Shown: one piece after another, positions 27,068 through 37,042 of the stretch
Position numbering within the stretch: the first letter of the stretch is position 1
Layout: each line of letters begins with the position of its first letter
Assembly (NCBI RefSeq): GCF_001278055.1
Contig: NZ_CP010802.1
Location: forward strand, 3,286,001-3,350,000
Length of the DNA stretch: 64,000 nt
Source: Desulfuromonas soudanensis
GTDB taxonomy: Bacteria > Desulfobacterota > Desulfuromonadia > Desulfuromonadales > WTL
Direction: 5' to 3'
Notes under the pieces: model-generated
The model's database searches: none
Seen by the model: the letters and a program-made list of their open reading frames with translations, nothing else
Told to the model about the DNA's origin: nothing
Made by a program: the position numbers and the translations under genes

Positions 27068-28123
27068 TTATTGCACGACTATTTCAAAAAGAACGCGCAT
27101 GTTTTTCTTCGCGGCACGGGACCTGATATCGTCCGGATTTGCTTCATAGGCTTTCGGGTCGTCCTGGCCATAGCCGACGGCTTTAAGGCGGCTCGGCTTG
27201 ATGCCCCCTTCGTTAATGAGGTAGGACTTGACGGCAGCGGCTCTTTTTTCGCTCAAATCCTGATTGTATTCTGCCGTCCCCTTCTCGGAGGTATACCCTT
27301 CGATCCGGATTTTAGCCTTGGGATTTTCCTTCAGGAGCTTAATATATTCGTCCAGCTTTATCTTCGCGGTGGGCTTGAGGGTCGACTGATCGAAGTCAAA
27401 ATAGACGTCGTCAAATTCAAGAACAGTGTACGCAGGTTCCACCGGTGCGGCGACAACCTTCTTTTCCGCTTTTTTCACAGGCTGGGGCGCCGGTTCACGC
27501 CTCACGACAGGAGCAGGAGCGGCTTCGGCCTCGGACGCGCCGCCGAAGCGGAAGATAACACCCAGAGTGGCTTCGACATTGTGGAACGTATCATCCACAA
27601 CCAGATTGTCCCTGAGATCGGCTCTCAGACCGATGTTTTCGGCCAGCCAGTATTTGGCGCCGACCCCGTAGCTGATGACCGACAGGTTTTCATTGTTGAT
27701 CTTGGGGCTGTAGTGGGCGGCGCCGTACCCGGCGGCGATGAAGGGATTGAACTTCTTCTCCGGCATGAAATGATAGAGAACGTCCAGATGATAGGAGGTC
27801 ATTTTCACGTCATCAATCGGACTGGTAAACTGCCCTTCGGTGGTAAATGCCTGGTTTTTGTCGTCGACGCTGGTGTTGATGAATTCCAGGGCGCCTTCGA
27901 TGGCGAAACGGTTGGTGATGTTATAACCAGCACGTCCGCCGAAGACAAAATCGTCCTTCAGATTCTGGTCTTCTTCGAAGAAATGATAACCGATGAAAGG
28001 GCTCAGCTCGACGCTATTGGCCTTGATCTCGGCGTGAGCCGCCAGGGGAAATAGAAAAACCGCCGTCAACAAAACAGGCAAAATCTTTTTCCTTAACGGA
28101 ACCATAGAGTATTCTTTTTTCAT
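27068..28123 (-). CDS. OmpA-family outer-membrane protein
   Basis: A 351-residue protein with a signal peptide ending near residue 31 (LFPLAAHA-E). An eight-stranded barrel follows (about residues 35-195: VELSPFIGYHFFEEDQNL, FNPFIAAGYGAAHYSP, ATLGVIFRFGG), then a Pro/Ala/Lys linker and a C-terminal peptidoglycan-binding OmpA domain. That domain has FDFDQSTLKPTAKIKLDEY and GYTSEKGTAEYNQDLSEKRA, including the Asp and Arg that hold diaminopimelate in relatives. It tethers the outer membrane to the wall. AGGAGGT stands five bases before the ATG. It lies inside the DUF3494 gene cluster on the same strand but has no sigma54-like site of its own. Confidence 0.92.
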   Translation of the reverse strand: MKKEYSMVPLRKKILPVLLTAVFLFPLAAHAEIKANSVELSPFIGYHFFEEDQNLKDDFVFGGRAGYNITNRFAIEGALEFINTSVDDKNQAFTTEGQFTSPIDDVKMTSYHLDVLYHFMPEKKFNPFIAAGYGAAHYSPKINNENLSVISYGVGAKYWLAENIGLRADLRDNLVVDDTFHNVEATLGVIFRFGGASEAEAAPAPVVRREPAPQPVKKAEKKVVAAPVEPAYTVLEFDDVYFDFDQSTLKPTAKIKLDEYIKLLKENPKAKIRIEGYTSEKGTAEYNQDLSEKRAAAVKSYLINEGGIKPSRLKAVGYGQDDPKAYEANPDDIRSRAAKKNMRVLFEIVVQ

Positions 28124-28203
28124 ATATACCTCCTGGAAGTATCTGGATGAATCTAATCCGTTATTGACAACGTTCTTTTCAAATTAACTTTTTCAGGATT
28201 CAA

Positions 28204-28241
28204 GGGGAGACAGGCTGCAGGCTGAATGGGCCTGTCTCCCC
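28204..28241 (-). terminator. Hairpin after the 28278-30125 lipoprotein gene
   Basis: A 12-bp perfect stem (GGGGAGACAGGC and its complement) has a 14-base loop, 37 bp after the stop. There is no T-run, so it may be a 3' stabiliser or a rho-independent terminator of low efficiency. Confidence 0.55.
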
Positions 28242-28277
28242 CTATTTATCCTGTGTTCACAGTGGATTCTTCAGCCC

Positions 28278-30125
28278 TTACTCGCAGCCGGCAGGGGCAT
28301 TCACGTTCCCCGGTACGGAGACGATATTGTCGCCGAAGGTAAAGGCGCCGTCCGTAGACGCCCCGGCAAACAACCTGCCGCAGGAGGATGCGCCGGTCTC
28401 CATGGTGATGCTGCTGTAGGAGAGGATGTTGCCCTGGAAGATGGAATAACTTCCAAGGGTTGCTTGATTGCTGCCAACCCACCAAAAGACGTTGGATGCC
28501 TTGGCGCCGTTGACCAGGAGGATCTGGGTATGAGGATCGGCGGCGCCCGTGGCGGCCGTCCCTATGGAGCTGTCGGACTGGAAAACGAAGACCGCATCCG
28601 GGTTCCCCTGGGCGTCGAGGGTGAGATCACCCGTGATCAGCATCCCGCCGGAGGTGGTTTTATAGATACCGGGGAAGAAGAGGTTGTCGTTGGTCACAGG
28701 GGCGGTTCCGGCCCCGGCTCCCATAGTCGTGCCATCGGCAAGAGTGGTGACCCCGGTGCTCATCTGCGCCGGAGAAAGGGCGATATATGCGGCCCGCAAA
28801 TCGGCAATGACTTTGCCGGAAGTAACACCTGCATCGGGATACAAAGGACTGATGACATCCCCGTTGATCGTAGGAGCGATACCGTTGCATTGGCCGATCA
28901 GTCCGGCACTCCCTACGGTCACGCCATTACAGGTGAAGTCCGGATCCAGAACGACATCGCCATTCACCGTCGTCGCGCCGACATTGACGAACCCGGCGGT
29001 CGCAGCACTTCCGAAGGTTGCGGCTGCGCCGAAGTTGACCGGGCCGACGCCTATGGCGGCGGGGGTGACGGTCCTGAAATCCCATTCATAGGGACAGGCG
29101 ATGGCGATGGCTCCGGCGCTCAGGGCGTCGGTCGTTACGGACGCCGTATAATCCGTATCGGGGAGGAGAGCTGCGTCGGTGGTAAAGGTCGCGAGCTTGT
29201 TCGTGGCATCCAGAGCGACAGTGCCGAGAACATTGTTTCCGGAGATCGTCTCGATGATCGTGAAGGTTAGCGGCGCAGTGGCCGACGCAATCGTTGTCGG
29301 GTCCATCTCCAGGCTGAAGGTGGCGGTAATCAATTTGCCGTTATTGGCAACGCCCGCAGTGCTGGTCGAAGCAAGAAGGTTGCCACTGGTCGGATCGGAC
29401 ATCGTTACGGTGGGGATGGTCGGCCCGGCGTCTACGGAGCAAACCGCGCCGGGGACAATCGTCACGACGAGGGCCGGATCAACGGTCAAAGTCACCGCTG
29501 TCGAAGTCAGGCCACCGAAAGTTGCCGTGATATCCGAAGTGCCGGCGGTGACGCCGTTCGCAAGACCGGTCGCCGAGATGGTGGCGACGGCGGGGGTTGC
29601 CGAGGTCCAGACCGTGGTGGGGGCGGAGGTCACGATGGACGTTGATGAATCGCTGTAAGTTGCCAGCGCCGCATACTGCCGGGTGCCACCCACTGCGATG
29701 GAAGCAAGGGACGGGGTCACCTGGAGGGACGTCAATGTGGCCGGAGTGACGGTCAACGTCACCGCTGCCGAAGTCAGGCCGCCGAAAGCCGCTGTGACCT
29801 GCGAGGTGCCGGCGGTCACGCCGGTGGCAAGACCGCTGGCCGAGATGGTTGCCACGGCGGGGGTCGCCGAAGTCCAGATGGACGACAAGGTCACATTGCC
29901 GATCGACCCATCATCATAGGTTGCCGTGGCCGTATACTGTTGTAGGCCATCGATGGCGATAGAGGCTCCGGCAGGCGTCACCGCAAGGGAAACCAGGAGT
30001 TTATTCGTTTCCGGGGGTGCATCCCAATTTCCGCCACCGGCTTCGCCGCCGCAGCCGGAGAGAAGGAAAATTCCCAGCAACAAGCCAAACCCCAGACAAG
30101 CCTTCATCAATCTCAATCTTTTCAT
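28278..30125 (-). CDS. Multidomain DUF3494 lipoprotein with BIG2 and Ig-like domains
   Basis: A 615-residue lipoprotein with lipobox LSGC (Cys at 25). Two BIG2-type domains (about 40-125 and 130-215) each carry the IDGLQQYTATATYDDGS / VGGTRQYAALATYSDSS strand and the WTSATPAVATIS motif. A SbsA/Big_5 Ig-like domain follows (about 215-345: GKLITATFSLEMDPTTI and LLPDTDYTASVTT). The DUF3494 domain is at the end (VNFGAAATFGSAATAGFVNV trimmed; NVFWWVGSNQATLGSYSIFQG trimmed to VFWWVGSNQATLG). It is longer and more divergent than the other three. GGAGG precedes the ATG. It is a probable surface adhesin; a sigma54-like promoter with an upstream palindrome precedes it. Confidence 0.87.
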   Translation of the reverse strand: MKRLRLMKACLGFGLLLGIFLLSGCGGEAGGGNWDAPPETNKLLVSLAVTPAGASIAIDGLQQYTATATYDDGSIGNVTLSSIWTSATPAVATISASGLATGVTAGTSQVTAAFGGLTSAAVTLTVTPATLTSLQVTPSLASIAVGGTRQYAALATYSDSSTSIVTSAPTTVWTSATPAVATISATGLANGVTAGTSDITATFGGLTSTAVTLTVDPALVVTIVPGAVCSVDAGPTIPTVTMSDPTSGNLLASTSTAGVANNGKLITATFSLEMDPTTIASATAPLTFTIIETISGNNVLGTVALDATNKLATFTTDAALLPDTDYTASVTTDALSAGAIAIACPYEWDFRTVTPAAIGVGPVNFGAAATFGSAATAGFVNVGATTVNGDVVLDPDFTCNGVTVGSAGLIGQCNGIAPTINGDVISPLYPDAGVTSGKVIADLRAAYIALSPAQMSTGVTTLADGTTMGAGAGTAPVTNDNLFFPGIYKTTSGGMLITGDLTLDAQGNPDAVFVFQSDSSIGTAATGAADPHTQILLVNGAKASNVFWWVGSNQATLGSYSIFQGNILSYSSITMETGASSCGRLFAGASTDGAFTFGDNIVSVPGNVNAPAGCE

Positions 30126-30300
30126 AAATGCCTCCGTTGAAACTCAGTGAAATTACGTTTGTTTGTATCCAAACCTTCCCTGCGGCCCTCTCTCTGGTCA
30201 TATTGTTTCTATTGAAATCCAACCTAAATCCCGGCGTTTCGGAAACCGTACGTCTGACAGGGTAAACTCGCGACAGAAGCAGGGATCTTGTCCTGCAGTA

Positions 30301-30318
30301 TCGCAAGGACCCTGCCAA
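30301..30318 (-). promoter_or_regulatory. Sigma54-like promoter (site B)
   Basis: On the minus strand TTGGCAGGGTCCTTGCGA has TTGGCA and TTGC with GG and GC 12 bases apart. Only one or two positions deviate from the -24/-12 consensus. It lies about 175 bp before the ATG at 30125. Confidence 0.65.
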
Positions 30319-30414
30319 GATCCTTGCAAAGACATGTAACCGATATAAGCTAACAATAACGGTCCATTGGCAGGAGAGGCCGTAAGGCGGGGACGGAATA
30401 TGACGACGGGGCAG

Positions 30415-30448
30415 CCTCAATATCTGGTGGAACTGCCATATATTGAGG
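30415..30448. promoter_or_regulatory. Long inverted repeat, activator-type site (UAS B)
   Basis: CCTCAATATCTGG (30415-30427) and CCATATATTGAGG (30436-30448) are complementary at 12 of 13 positions. The inner 20 bases keep TGG and GCCA at the same places as in UAS A. The centre (30431.5) is 128.5 bp upstream of the -12 C of site B. Confidence 0.55.
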
Positions 30449-30568
30449 GGTGTTTTCGTGGAAATTCCAGGTTGCCCTCGCGAATTTTAAGGCTATTTCA
30501 CAGCAAGGCTGATATCGTGGGTCCTCGTGTGAAAAACAAAAAAATCGGCGGACAAGGGTGAAAAACAA

Positions 30569-33163
30569 GTGACTACTCGACCCAAAAAGAATCCGGCACC
30601 GAAAAGCTCCCTCACTTTTCCCATTGTCGGCATCGGCGCCTCCGCCGGCGGGCTGGAGGCACTGGAGTCGTTTCTCGGCCGGGTGCCGGAGAAAAGCGGC
30701 CTGGCCTTTGTCGTCATCCAGCACCTTGACCCGACCCACAAGGGGCTCATGCCCGAACTCCTCCAGCGCACCACGGTCATGGAGGTTTTCCAGGGGAAGG
30801 ACAATCTGGAGGTCAAGCCGAACTGCGTCTACGTGATCCCCCCGAACCGGGACATGTCCATCCTGCACGGCGTGCTGCACCTCTTCGAGCCGGCGGAACC
30901 CCGCGGCCTGCGTCTCCCCATCGATTTTTTCCTCCGCTCCCTGGCTGAAGACCGGCAGGAATACAGTATCGGCGTCATACTCTCCGGCATGGGTTCGGAC
31001 GGCACCATCGGCCTGCGGGCCATTAAGGAAAAAGGGGGCCTGGTGCTGGTCCAGGAGCCGGCCTCCGCCAAATTCGACAGCATGCCCCGAAGCGTCATCA
31101 ATGCCGGGCTCGCCGACCTGATCGCCCCTGCCGGGGATCTCCCCGGCAAGATCCTCGAATTCCTGAGTCACGCCCGTGTCCTGGCCAAGGCCCCGCGCCC
31201 CCTCGGCGAGAAGGAACAAAATTCTCATGCCAAGGTCCTCATCCTGCTGCGCGCCAAGACCGGCCACGATTTCTCCATGTACAAGAAGAACACCCTGGAC
31301 CGCCGGATCGAACGGCGCATGAGCATTCACAAGCTGGACAAAATCAGTTCCTACGTCCGTTTACTGCAGGAGAATCCCCAGGAGTTGGATCTCCTTTTCA
31401 AGGAACTCCTCATCGGGGTGACCAGCTTCTTCCGTGACCCGGAGGCCTGGGACACACTGCGGGACGAGGTCATTCCGGCGCTCATTGAAACACACCGGGC
31501 CGGAGGAGTGCTTCGGGCTTGGTCGGTCGGCTGTTCCACCGGAGAGGAAGCCTATTCCCTGGCCATCGTCTTCAAGGAGGCGCTGGAACAGACCAAGCCG
31601 GAAGGCAATTTCACCCTGCAGATCTTTGCCACCGACCTGGACAAGGACGGGATCGACAAAGCCCGCCAGGGGATCTATCCGCCCAACATCGTGGCGGACG
31701 TCTCCTCCGCGCGTCTCCGCCGGTTCTTTGTCAAGGAAGAGGGAGGCTACCGGATCGGCAAGGAGATCCGGGAGATGGTGACTTTCGCCACACAGAACGT
31801 CGTCAAGGACCCTCCCTTCACCAAGCTGGACATCCTCATCTGCCGCAACCTTTTGATCTACCTGACGCCGGAAGTGCAGAAAAGGCTCCTCCCTCTCTTT
31901 CACTACAGTCTGAACCCGGGTGGCGTCCTCTTTCTGGGGAGTTCCGAATCGGTCAGCGCCTCGACTGAGCTTTTCGTGCCGCTCTCCACCAAGTTGAGAC
32001 TCTTCGGCCGGCGCGAAACCGTCCTGGCCGAACCGGTCGTCTTTCCCGCCGCCTTTGCTCTGGCTTTTACGGGTGAGCCCACGGAATCCATTAATTTAAA
32101 GCCCCAGCCCAATCTTCAGTTGCTTGCGGAACAACTTCTGCTGCAAACATTTTCACCCCCGGCTGTCCTGGTCAACGACAGAGGGGACATCCTCTATATC
32201 AGCGGACGGACGGGCAAATATCTGGAGCCGGCAGCCGGCAAGGCCAACTGGAATATCTACGCCATGGCCCGTCAGGGATTGCGGTTTGATCTGGGCATCG
32301 CCTTCCAGAAAGCCCTCCGGCAAAAAAATTCAATTACCGTCAAAGGTCTCAAAATCGGGGAGAGCGACGGGACCCAGGGTGTGGATATTACGGTCCAGGC
32401 GATTGAAGAGCCGGAAGCGTTGCGGGGGATGGCCATGATCGTCTTTACAGACGTGCCAACGCCTCCGGAAAAGAAAACCTCTGCCCCCTCCGGAACGGCT
32501 CCGGCCACCAACACCCAGGTTCACGAAATGGAGAAGAACCTGCAGCGCATTCGCGAAGAGCTGCAGATGACTCGTGAAGAGATGCAATCCTCGCAGGAAG
32601 AGCTCAAATCCGTAAACGAGGAGCTGCAGTCCGCCAACGAGGAGCTGCAGTCGACCAACGAGGAGCTGACCACCTCCCGGGAAGAAATGCAGTCCCTCAA
32701 CGAAGAGTTGCAGACGGTGAACGCCGAGCAGCAGTCGAAGATGGACGAATTGTCGCGGGTGAACAACGACATGAAGAATCTGCTCAACAGCACGGAAATC
32801 GTCACCGTCTTTCTCGACAAAAAGCTCAGGATCCGCCGTTTCACCTCGGGTGCGGACAAGCTCTTCAAGCTCCTCCCCGGCGATGTGGGGAGGCCCCTCT
32901 CCGACATCGTGAGCGACCTGCGTTATCCCGACCTGGCCGAAGACGCCGAGGAAGTGCTGCGGACGCTGATCTTTTCGGAGAAGGAAATCGAAACAAGCGA
33001 CGGCCGCTGGTATTCGGTGCGCATCATGCCCTATCGCACCATGGAAGACGTGATCGGAGGAGTGGTCATCACCTTTTTGAACATCACGGCGGCCAAAATG
33101 CTGGAGAGGAGCCTGCGCGAAGAGATTGCCGAACTCCGGAGTCGACTCGAATCCGGGCCTTAA
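30569..33163 (+). CDS. CheB-CheR fusion with coiled coil and PAS domains
   Basis: An 864-residue protein. Residues about 10-190 form a CheB methylesterase domain with its triad motifs GIGASAGG, VIQHLDPTH and LSGMGSDGTIG. Residues about 219-480 form a CheR methyltransferase (LDRRIERRM, GVTSFFRDPEAW, AWSVGCSTGEEAYSLAIVF trimmed, FATDLDKDGIDKAR, CRNLLIYL). A PAS-like segment follows, then a coiled coil (about 675-745, repeats of EELQSxNEEL) and a C-terminal PAS domain. It has no kinase domain, although fusions of this type usually continue into one; the kinase is encoded separately 57 bp downstream. The start is a GTG at 30569. It should modify or sense a partner, not classical chemoreceptors. 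Confidence 0.9.
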   Translation: MTTRPKKNPAPKSSLTFPIVGIGASAGGLEALESFLGRVPEKSGLAFVVIQHLDPTHKGLMPELLQRTTVMEVFQGKDNLEVKPNCVYVIPPNRDMSILHGVLHLFEPAEPRGLRLPIDFFLRSLAEDRQEYSIGVILSGMGSDGTIGLRAIKEKGGLVLVQEPASAKFDSMPRSVINAGLADLIAPAGDLPGKILEFLSHARVLAKAPRPLGEKEQNSHAKVLILLRAKTGHDFSMYKKNTLDRRIERRMSIHKLDKISSYVRLLQENPQELDLLFKELLIGVTSFFRDPEAWDTLRDEVIPALIETHRAGGVLRAWSVGCSTGEEAYSLAIVFKEALEQTKPEGNFTLQIFATDLDKDGIDKARQGIYPPNIVADVSSARLRRFFVKEEGGYRIGKEIREMVTFATQNVVKDPPFTKLDILICRNLLIYLTPEVQKRLLPLFHYSLNPGGVLFLGSSESVSASTELFVPLSTKLRLFGRRETVLAEPVVFPAAFALAFTGEPTESINLKPQPNLQLLAEQLLLQTFSPPAVLVNDRGDILYISGRTGKYLEPAAGKANWNIYAMARQGLRFDLGIAFQKALRQKNSITVKGLKIGESDGTQGVDITVQAIEEPEALRGMAMIVFTDVPTPPEKKTSAPSGTAPATNTQVHEMEKNLQRIREELQMTREEMQSSQEELKSVNEELQSANEELQSTNEELTTSREEMQSLNEELQTVNAEQQSKMDELSRVNNDMKNLLNSTEIVTVFLDKKLRIRRFTSGADKLFKLLPGDVGRPLSDIVSDLRYPDLAEDAEEVLRTLIFSEKEIETSDGRWYSVRIMPYRTMEDVIGGVVITFLNITAAKMLERSLREEIAELRSRLESGP

Positions 33164-33220
33164 TTTCAATACAGGATTGAAAAAACCTTTTTCCACGACC
33201 AAAGGCCAGAGGAATTCGTC

Positions 33221-36200
33221 ATGAAAAACAGTAAAAGTAATGGTCTGCCGATCGCAGACGGCGAATTGCGCATTCTTGCCGAAGAGCAGTTGGTGGAGAG
33301 ATCATCCTCGGTGGAATTTCCCCGCAACGAGGAAGAGACGCAGAGACTCGTCCATGAACTTGAGGTCCACCAGATCGAGCTGGAGATGCAGAGCGAAGAA
33401 CTCCGCAGCGCTCAGGAAAAGCTCGAATTGTCGCGGGATAAATATTCCGAGCTCTATGACTTTGCCCCCGTCGGCTATTTCACCTTTGACGCCCGCGGAC
33501 TGATACAGGAAATCAATCTCGCCGGCGCCCAACTGCTGGGGATCGAGCGGGGCCTGCTGACCAATGTCCCCATCAGCCGCTTCATTGCTGATGCCAAGGG
33601 GAAAAAGGCTTTCAGCGGTCACCTCAAGAACGTTTTACAAAAAAAGGGCATCCAGGTTTGTGAAATCAAGCTGACGCAAAAAAACGGGCAGGTGATGTAC
33701 GCCCAGGTTCAGAGTACCGCTCTGGAGACGAACGAGAGTCAGGGACGAGACATCCTTTCCTCCATCGTCGATGTCACTGTGGCCAAGGAGTTGGAATCGG
33801 AAATCCAGGATGCCCGGGAATATGCCGAGAACATCGTCGAAACCCTGCGTGCGCCTCTGGTCGTGCTGGACTCCGACCTGCAGATTCTAACGGCCAACCA
33901 CTGCTTCTACGAGACGTTCAAGGTCACCCCCGAGGAAACCGTCGGAAACTTCATCTACGACGTCGGCAACCGGCAATGGGACATTCCCCAACTGCGCGTT
34001 CTCGTCGAGGAAATCCTCCCCCGGAATACCGTGATCAAGGATTATGAGGTCGAGCACGATTTCCCCGGCATCGGCCGCAAGATCATCCTCCTCAGCGCCC
34101 GGCAGATTTTCCGCGAGAAAATAGGCTCGGATATTATCCTTCTGGCCATGGAGGACATTACCGATCGCAAGCAGCTGGAAACGGAAATCCAGGATGCCCG
34201 GGAATATGCCGAAAACATTGTCGAAACCCTGCGCGAGCCGTTGGTGGTGCTCAATTTCGACCTAAAAATCCTCACCGCCAACCACAGCTTCTACGAAACG
34301 TTCAAGGTCACCCCCGAGGAAACGATCGGAAATTTCATCTACGACGTCGGCAACCGGCAATGGGACATTCCCCAGCTGCGACTCCTCGTCGAGGAAATTC
34401 TCCCCCTGGATACGGTAATCAATGGCTATGAAGTCGAGCATGATTTTCCCGGCATCGGCCACAAGTTTATCCTTCTCAACGCCCGACAGATCTTCCGGGA
34501 AAAAATCGGCTCCGACATTATTCTCCTGGCCATGGAGGATATCACCGAGCGCAAGCAGGCGGAATCGGCCCTGATCCAGGCGGGAGCCCTGCAGAGCGCG
34601 ATATTCCACAGCGCCAACTTCTCCAGTATCGCCACGGACGAAAAGGGGGTCATCCAGATCTTCAATGTCGGTGCCGAAAAGATGCTCGGCTACACCGCCG
34701 CCGAGGTGGTGAACAAGAACACGCCGGCCGATATTTCCGATCCCCAGGAAATTATCGCCCGCGCCAAGGCGTTGAGCACCGAGCTCAAAACCACCATTAC
34801 ACCGGGCTTCGATGCCCTGGTCTTCAAGGCCCGGCGCGGCATCGAGGACATCTACGAGCTCACCTACATTCGCAAGGACGGAAGCCGCTTCCCGGCCGTC
34901 GTCTCCGTCACCGCCCTGCGCGACGATCAGGAGACCATCATCGGTTATCTGCTCATTGGCACCGACAACACGGCGCGAAAGAAGGCCGAAGAGGCCCTCC
35001 TCCAGGCGGGAGCGCTGCAGCGGGCGATTTTCAACAGCGCCAACTTCTCCAGCATCGCCACGGACGAAAAAGGAGTCATCCAGATCTTCAATGTCGGTGC
35101 CGAACGGATGCTCGGCTACACCGCCGCCGAAGTCATGAACAAGATCACCCCGGCCGACATTTCCGACCCGCAGGAGGTGATCGCCCGCGCCAAGGCGCTG
35201 AGCATCGAGCTCGACACCAAGATCACGCCGGGCTTTGGGGCCCTGGTCTTCAAGGCCCGCCGCGGCATCGAGGACATCTACGAGCTCACCTACATTCGCA
35301 AGGACGGCAGCCGCTTTCCGGCCGTCGTCTCCGTCACCGCCCTGCGCGATGATCAGAATGCCATCATCGGCTATCTGCTCATCGGTACCGACAACACCGC
35401 GCGCAAGCAGATCGAGGAAGAACAGAAGGAACTCAGCCAGCGCCTGCAGGACCAGCAGTTCTATACCCGCAACCTCATTGAAGCCAACATCGACGCGATC
35501 ACGACCACCGATCCGTCCGGCATCATCACCGATGTCAACAAGCAGATGGGAGCGCTCACCGGACGGACGCGCGATGAACTGATCGGCACACCGTTCAAGG
35601 ACTACTTCACCGATCCGGTACTCGCCGCGGCCGGGGTCAAACGGGTGCTGAAGGAAAAAAATATCTCCAACTACGAACTCACCGCCCGGGCCCGGGACGG
35701 CAAGGAGACGGTGGTCTCCTTCAACGCCAACACCCACTACGACCGGGACGGCAAACTGCAGGGGATTTTTTTCGGGGCACGCGATGTGACTGAACGTAAG
35801 CGCCTGGATCAGGCGTTGCAGGAAAAGAACGTCGAACTGGAGAGCGCCCGGTCCGTGGCGGAAAAGGCCAACCTCGCCAAATCGGATTTTCTCTCCAGCA
35901 TGAGCCATGAACTGCGTACGCCGCTCGGCGCCATCCTCGGTTTTGCGCAGCTGATGGAATCGGGAAAACCGGAGCCGACCCCCGCCCAGAAGAGGAGCAT
36001 CGACCAGATCCTCAAGGCCGGCTGGTACCTGCTGGAGCTCATCAACGAAATCCTCGACCTCGCCCTGATCGAGTCCGGGAAACTCTCCCTTTCACTGGAA
36101 CCGGTCTCCCTCGAAGAGGTCCTGCACGAATGCGAGGTCATGGTCGAACCGCAGGCCAAAGAGCGGGGTATCCGGGTGATCTTTTCCGGGCTGGAATCTC

Positions 36201-37042
36201 CCTACTTCGTCAACGCCGACCGGACACGGGTGAAGCAGCTCCTCCTCAATCTTCTTTCCAATGCGATCAAATACAACAAGGAATACGGAACGATTACGGT
36301 CAGCTGCACCCTGAACTCTCCGGATTTTATCCGTATCAGCGTCCGCGACACCGGCGCGGGGCTGACTCCGGAGCAGCTTTCGCAACTCTTTCAGCCCTTC
36401 AATCGTCTCGGACAAAAAGGGGACGTCGAAGAAGGGACCGGCATCGGCCTGGTGGTCTGCAAACGTCTGGTCGAACTGATGGGAGGCGTCATCGGCGTGG
36501 AAAGCACCGTCGGGGAAGGGAGTGTTTTCTGGTTCGAACTGATTCGGACGACGGAACACCAGGCGTCCGCCCACATAGACCAGGGCGCGGCCATTTCCGA
36601 AACGACCGGCCAGAAGGACGCGCAGAAGAGCACCCTCCTCTACGTCGAGGACAACCCGGCGAACCTGATGCTCGTCGAAGATCTTCTGGCGCGCCGCCCC
36701 GACATCCGCTTTCTGAGTGCGCAAGACGCCATTAAAGGGATCGAAATCGCCCGCACCTCCCTGCCGGATGTCATCCTGATGGACATCAATCTCCCCGGCA
36801 TCAGCGGCATCGATGCCCTGAAAATTCTCGCCGGCATCCCGGAAACGGCGCACATCCCCGTCGTTGCCCTCAGTGCCAATGCCATCCCCCGCGATATCGA
36901 AAAGGGCCTGGAGGCCGGATTCTTCCGTTATCTCACCAAACCGATCAAGGTCACCGAGTTCATGGATACGCTGGATATGACACTCAAACATGCAAAAACG
37001 GAAGCGGCCAAGGCAGCTAAAAAAGGAAAACCAAAATCATGA
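33221..37042 (+). CDS. Multi-PAS hybrid histidine kinase with receiver domain
   Basis: A 1273-residue protein, apparently cytoplasmic, without membrane segments. Up to six PAS domains occupy residues about 70-860. HisKA has the phosphorylated His near 896 ([15 protein letters not shown]). The HATPase_c part has [20 protein letters not shown] and [14 protein letters not shown]-terminal receiver ([18 protein letters not shown]) has its Asp near 1188 ([13 protein letters not shown]). PAS 2 and 3 are near-identical tandem copies (384 bp period), as are PAS 4 and 5 (426 bp period). It shares its transcript with the CheB-CheR protein upstream and overlaps the response-regulator gene by four bases, so it is the likely kinase for that regulator. 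Confidence 0.92.
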   Translation: MKNSKSNGLPIADGELRILAEEQLVERSSSVEFPRNEEETQRLVHELEVHQIELEMQSEELRSAQEKLELSRDKYSELYDFAPVGYFTFDARGLIQEINLAGAQLLGIERGLLTNVPISRFIADAKGKKAFSGHLKNVLQKKGIQVCEIKLTQKNGQVMYAQVQSTALETNESQGRDILSSIVDVTVAKELESEIQDAREYAENIVETLRAPLVVLDSDLQILTANHCFYETFKVTPEETVGNFIYDVGNRQWDIPQLRVLVEEILPRNTVIKDYEVEHDFPGIGRKIILLSARQIFREKIGSDIILLAMEDITDRKQLETEIQDAREYAENIVETLREPLVVLNFDLKILTANHSFYETFKVTPEETIGNFIYDVGNRQWDIPQLRLLVEEILPLDTVINGYEVEHDFPGIGHKFILLNARQIFREKIGSDIILLAMEDITERKQAESALIQAGALQSAIFHSANFSSIATDEKGVIQIFNVGAEKMLGYTAAEVVNKNTPADISDPQEIIARAKALSTELKTTITPGFDALVFKARRGIEDIYELTYIRKDGSRFPAVVSVTALRDDQETIIGYLLIGTDNTARKKAEEALLQAGALQRAIFNSANFSSIATDEKGVIQIFNVGAERMLGYTAAEVMNKITPADISDPQEVIARAKALSIELDTKITPGFGALVFKARRGIEDIYELTYIRKDGSRFPAVVSVTALRDDQNAIIGYLLIGTDNTARKQIEEEQKELSQRLQDQQFYTRNLIEANIDAITTTDPSGIITDVNKQMGALTGRTRDELIGTPFKDYFTDPVLAAAGVKRVLKEKNISNYELTARARDGKETVVSFNANTHYDRDGKLQGIFFGARDVTERKRLDQALQEKNVELESARSVAEKANLAKSDFLSSMSHELRTPLGAILGFAQLMESGKPEPTPAQKRSIDQILKAGWYLLELINEILDLALIESGKLSLSLEPVSLEEVLHECEVMVEPQAKERGIRVIFSGLESPYFVNADRTRVKQLLLNLLSNAIKYNKEYGTITVSCTLNSPDFIRISVRDTGAGLTPEQLSQLFQPFNRLGQKGDVEEGTGIGLVVCKRLVELMGGVIGVESTVGEGSVFWFELIRTTEHQASAHIDQGAAISETTGQKDAQKSTLLYVEDNPANLMLVEDLLARRPDIRFLSAQDAIKGIEIARTSLPDVILMDINLPGISGIDALKILAGIPETAHIPVVALSANAIPRDIEKGLEAGFFRYLTKPIKVTEFMDTLDMTLKHAKTEAAKAAKKGKPKS
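33800..34567 (+). repeat. Tandem duplication of a PAS module, 384 bp period
   Basis: Two in-frame copies begin at 33800 and 34184 with GAAATCCAGGATGCCCGGGA. Each encodes [12 protein letters not shown] ... [17 protein letters not shown]. They remain highly similar at DNA level. Confidence 0.85.
34577..35428 (+). repeat. Tandem duplication of a second PAS module, 426 bp period
   Basis: Copies begin at 34577 and 35003 (CAGGCGGGAGC). Both encode [17 protein letters not shown] and [21 protein letters not shown] small number of substitutions separates them. Confidence 0.85.

Larger units (their letters stand above)
30126..30568. other. Divergent regulatory interval between lipoprotein and CheB-CheR genes
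   Basis: No gene is seen. It holds the sigma54-like promoter B, an interrupted inverted repeat GGATCTTG/CAAGATCC around that promoter (about 30283-30323), and the palindrome UAS B. I found no convincing promoter for the rightward CheB-CheR gene. Confidence 0.55.

Noticed and set aside
28124-28277. A sigma54 promoter for the OmpA-like gene
   Set aside because: No GG-N10-GC pair in the interval has flanking bases like the consensus, and no palindrome of the regulon type is present.
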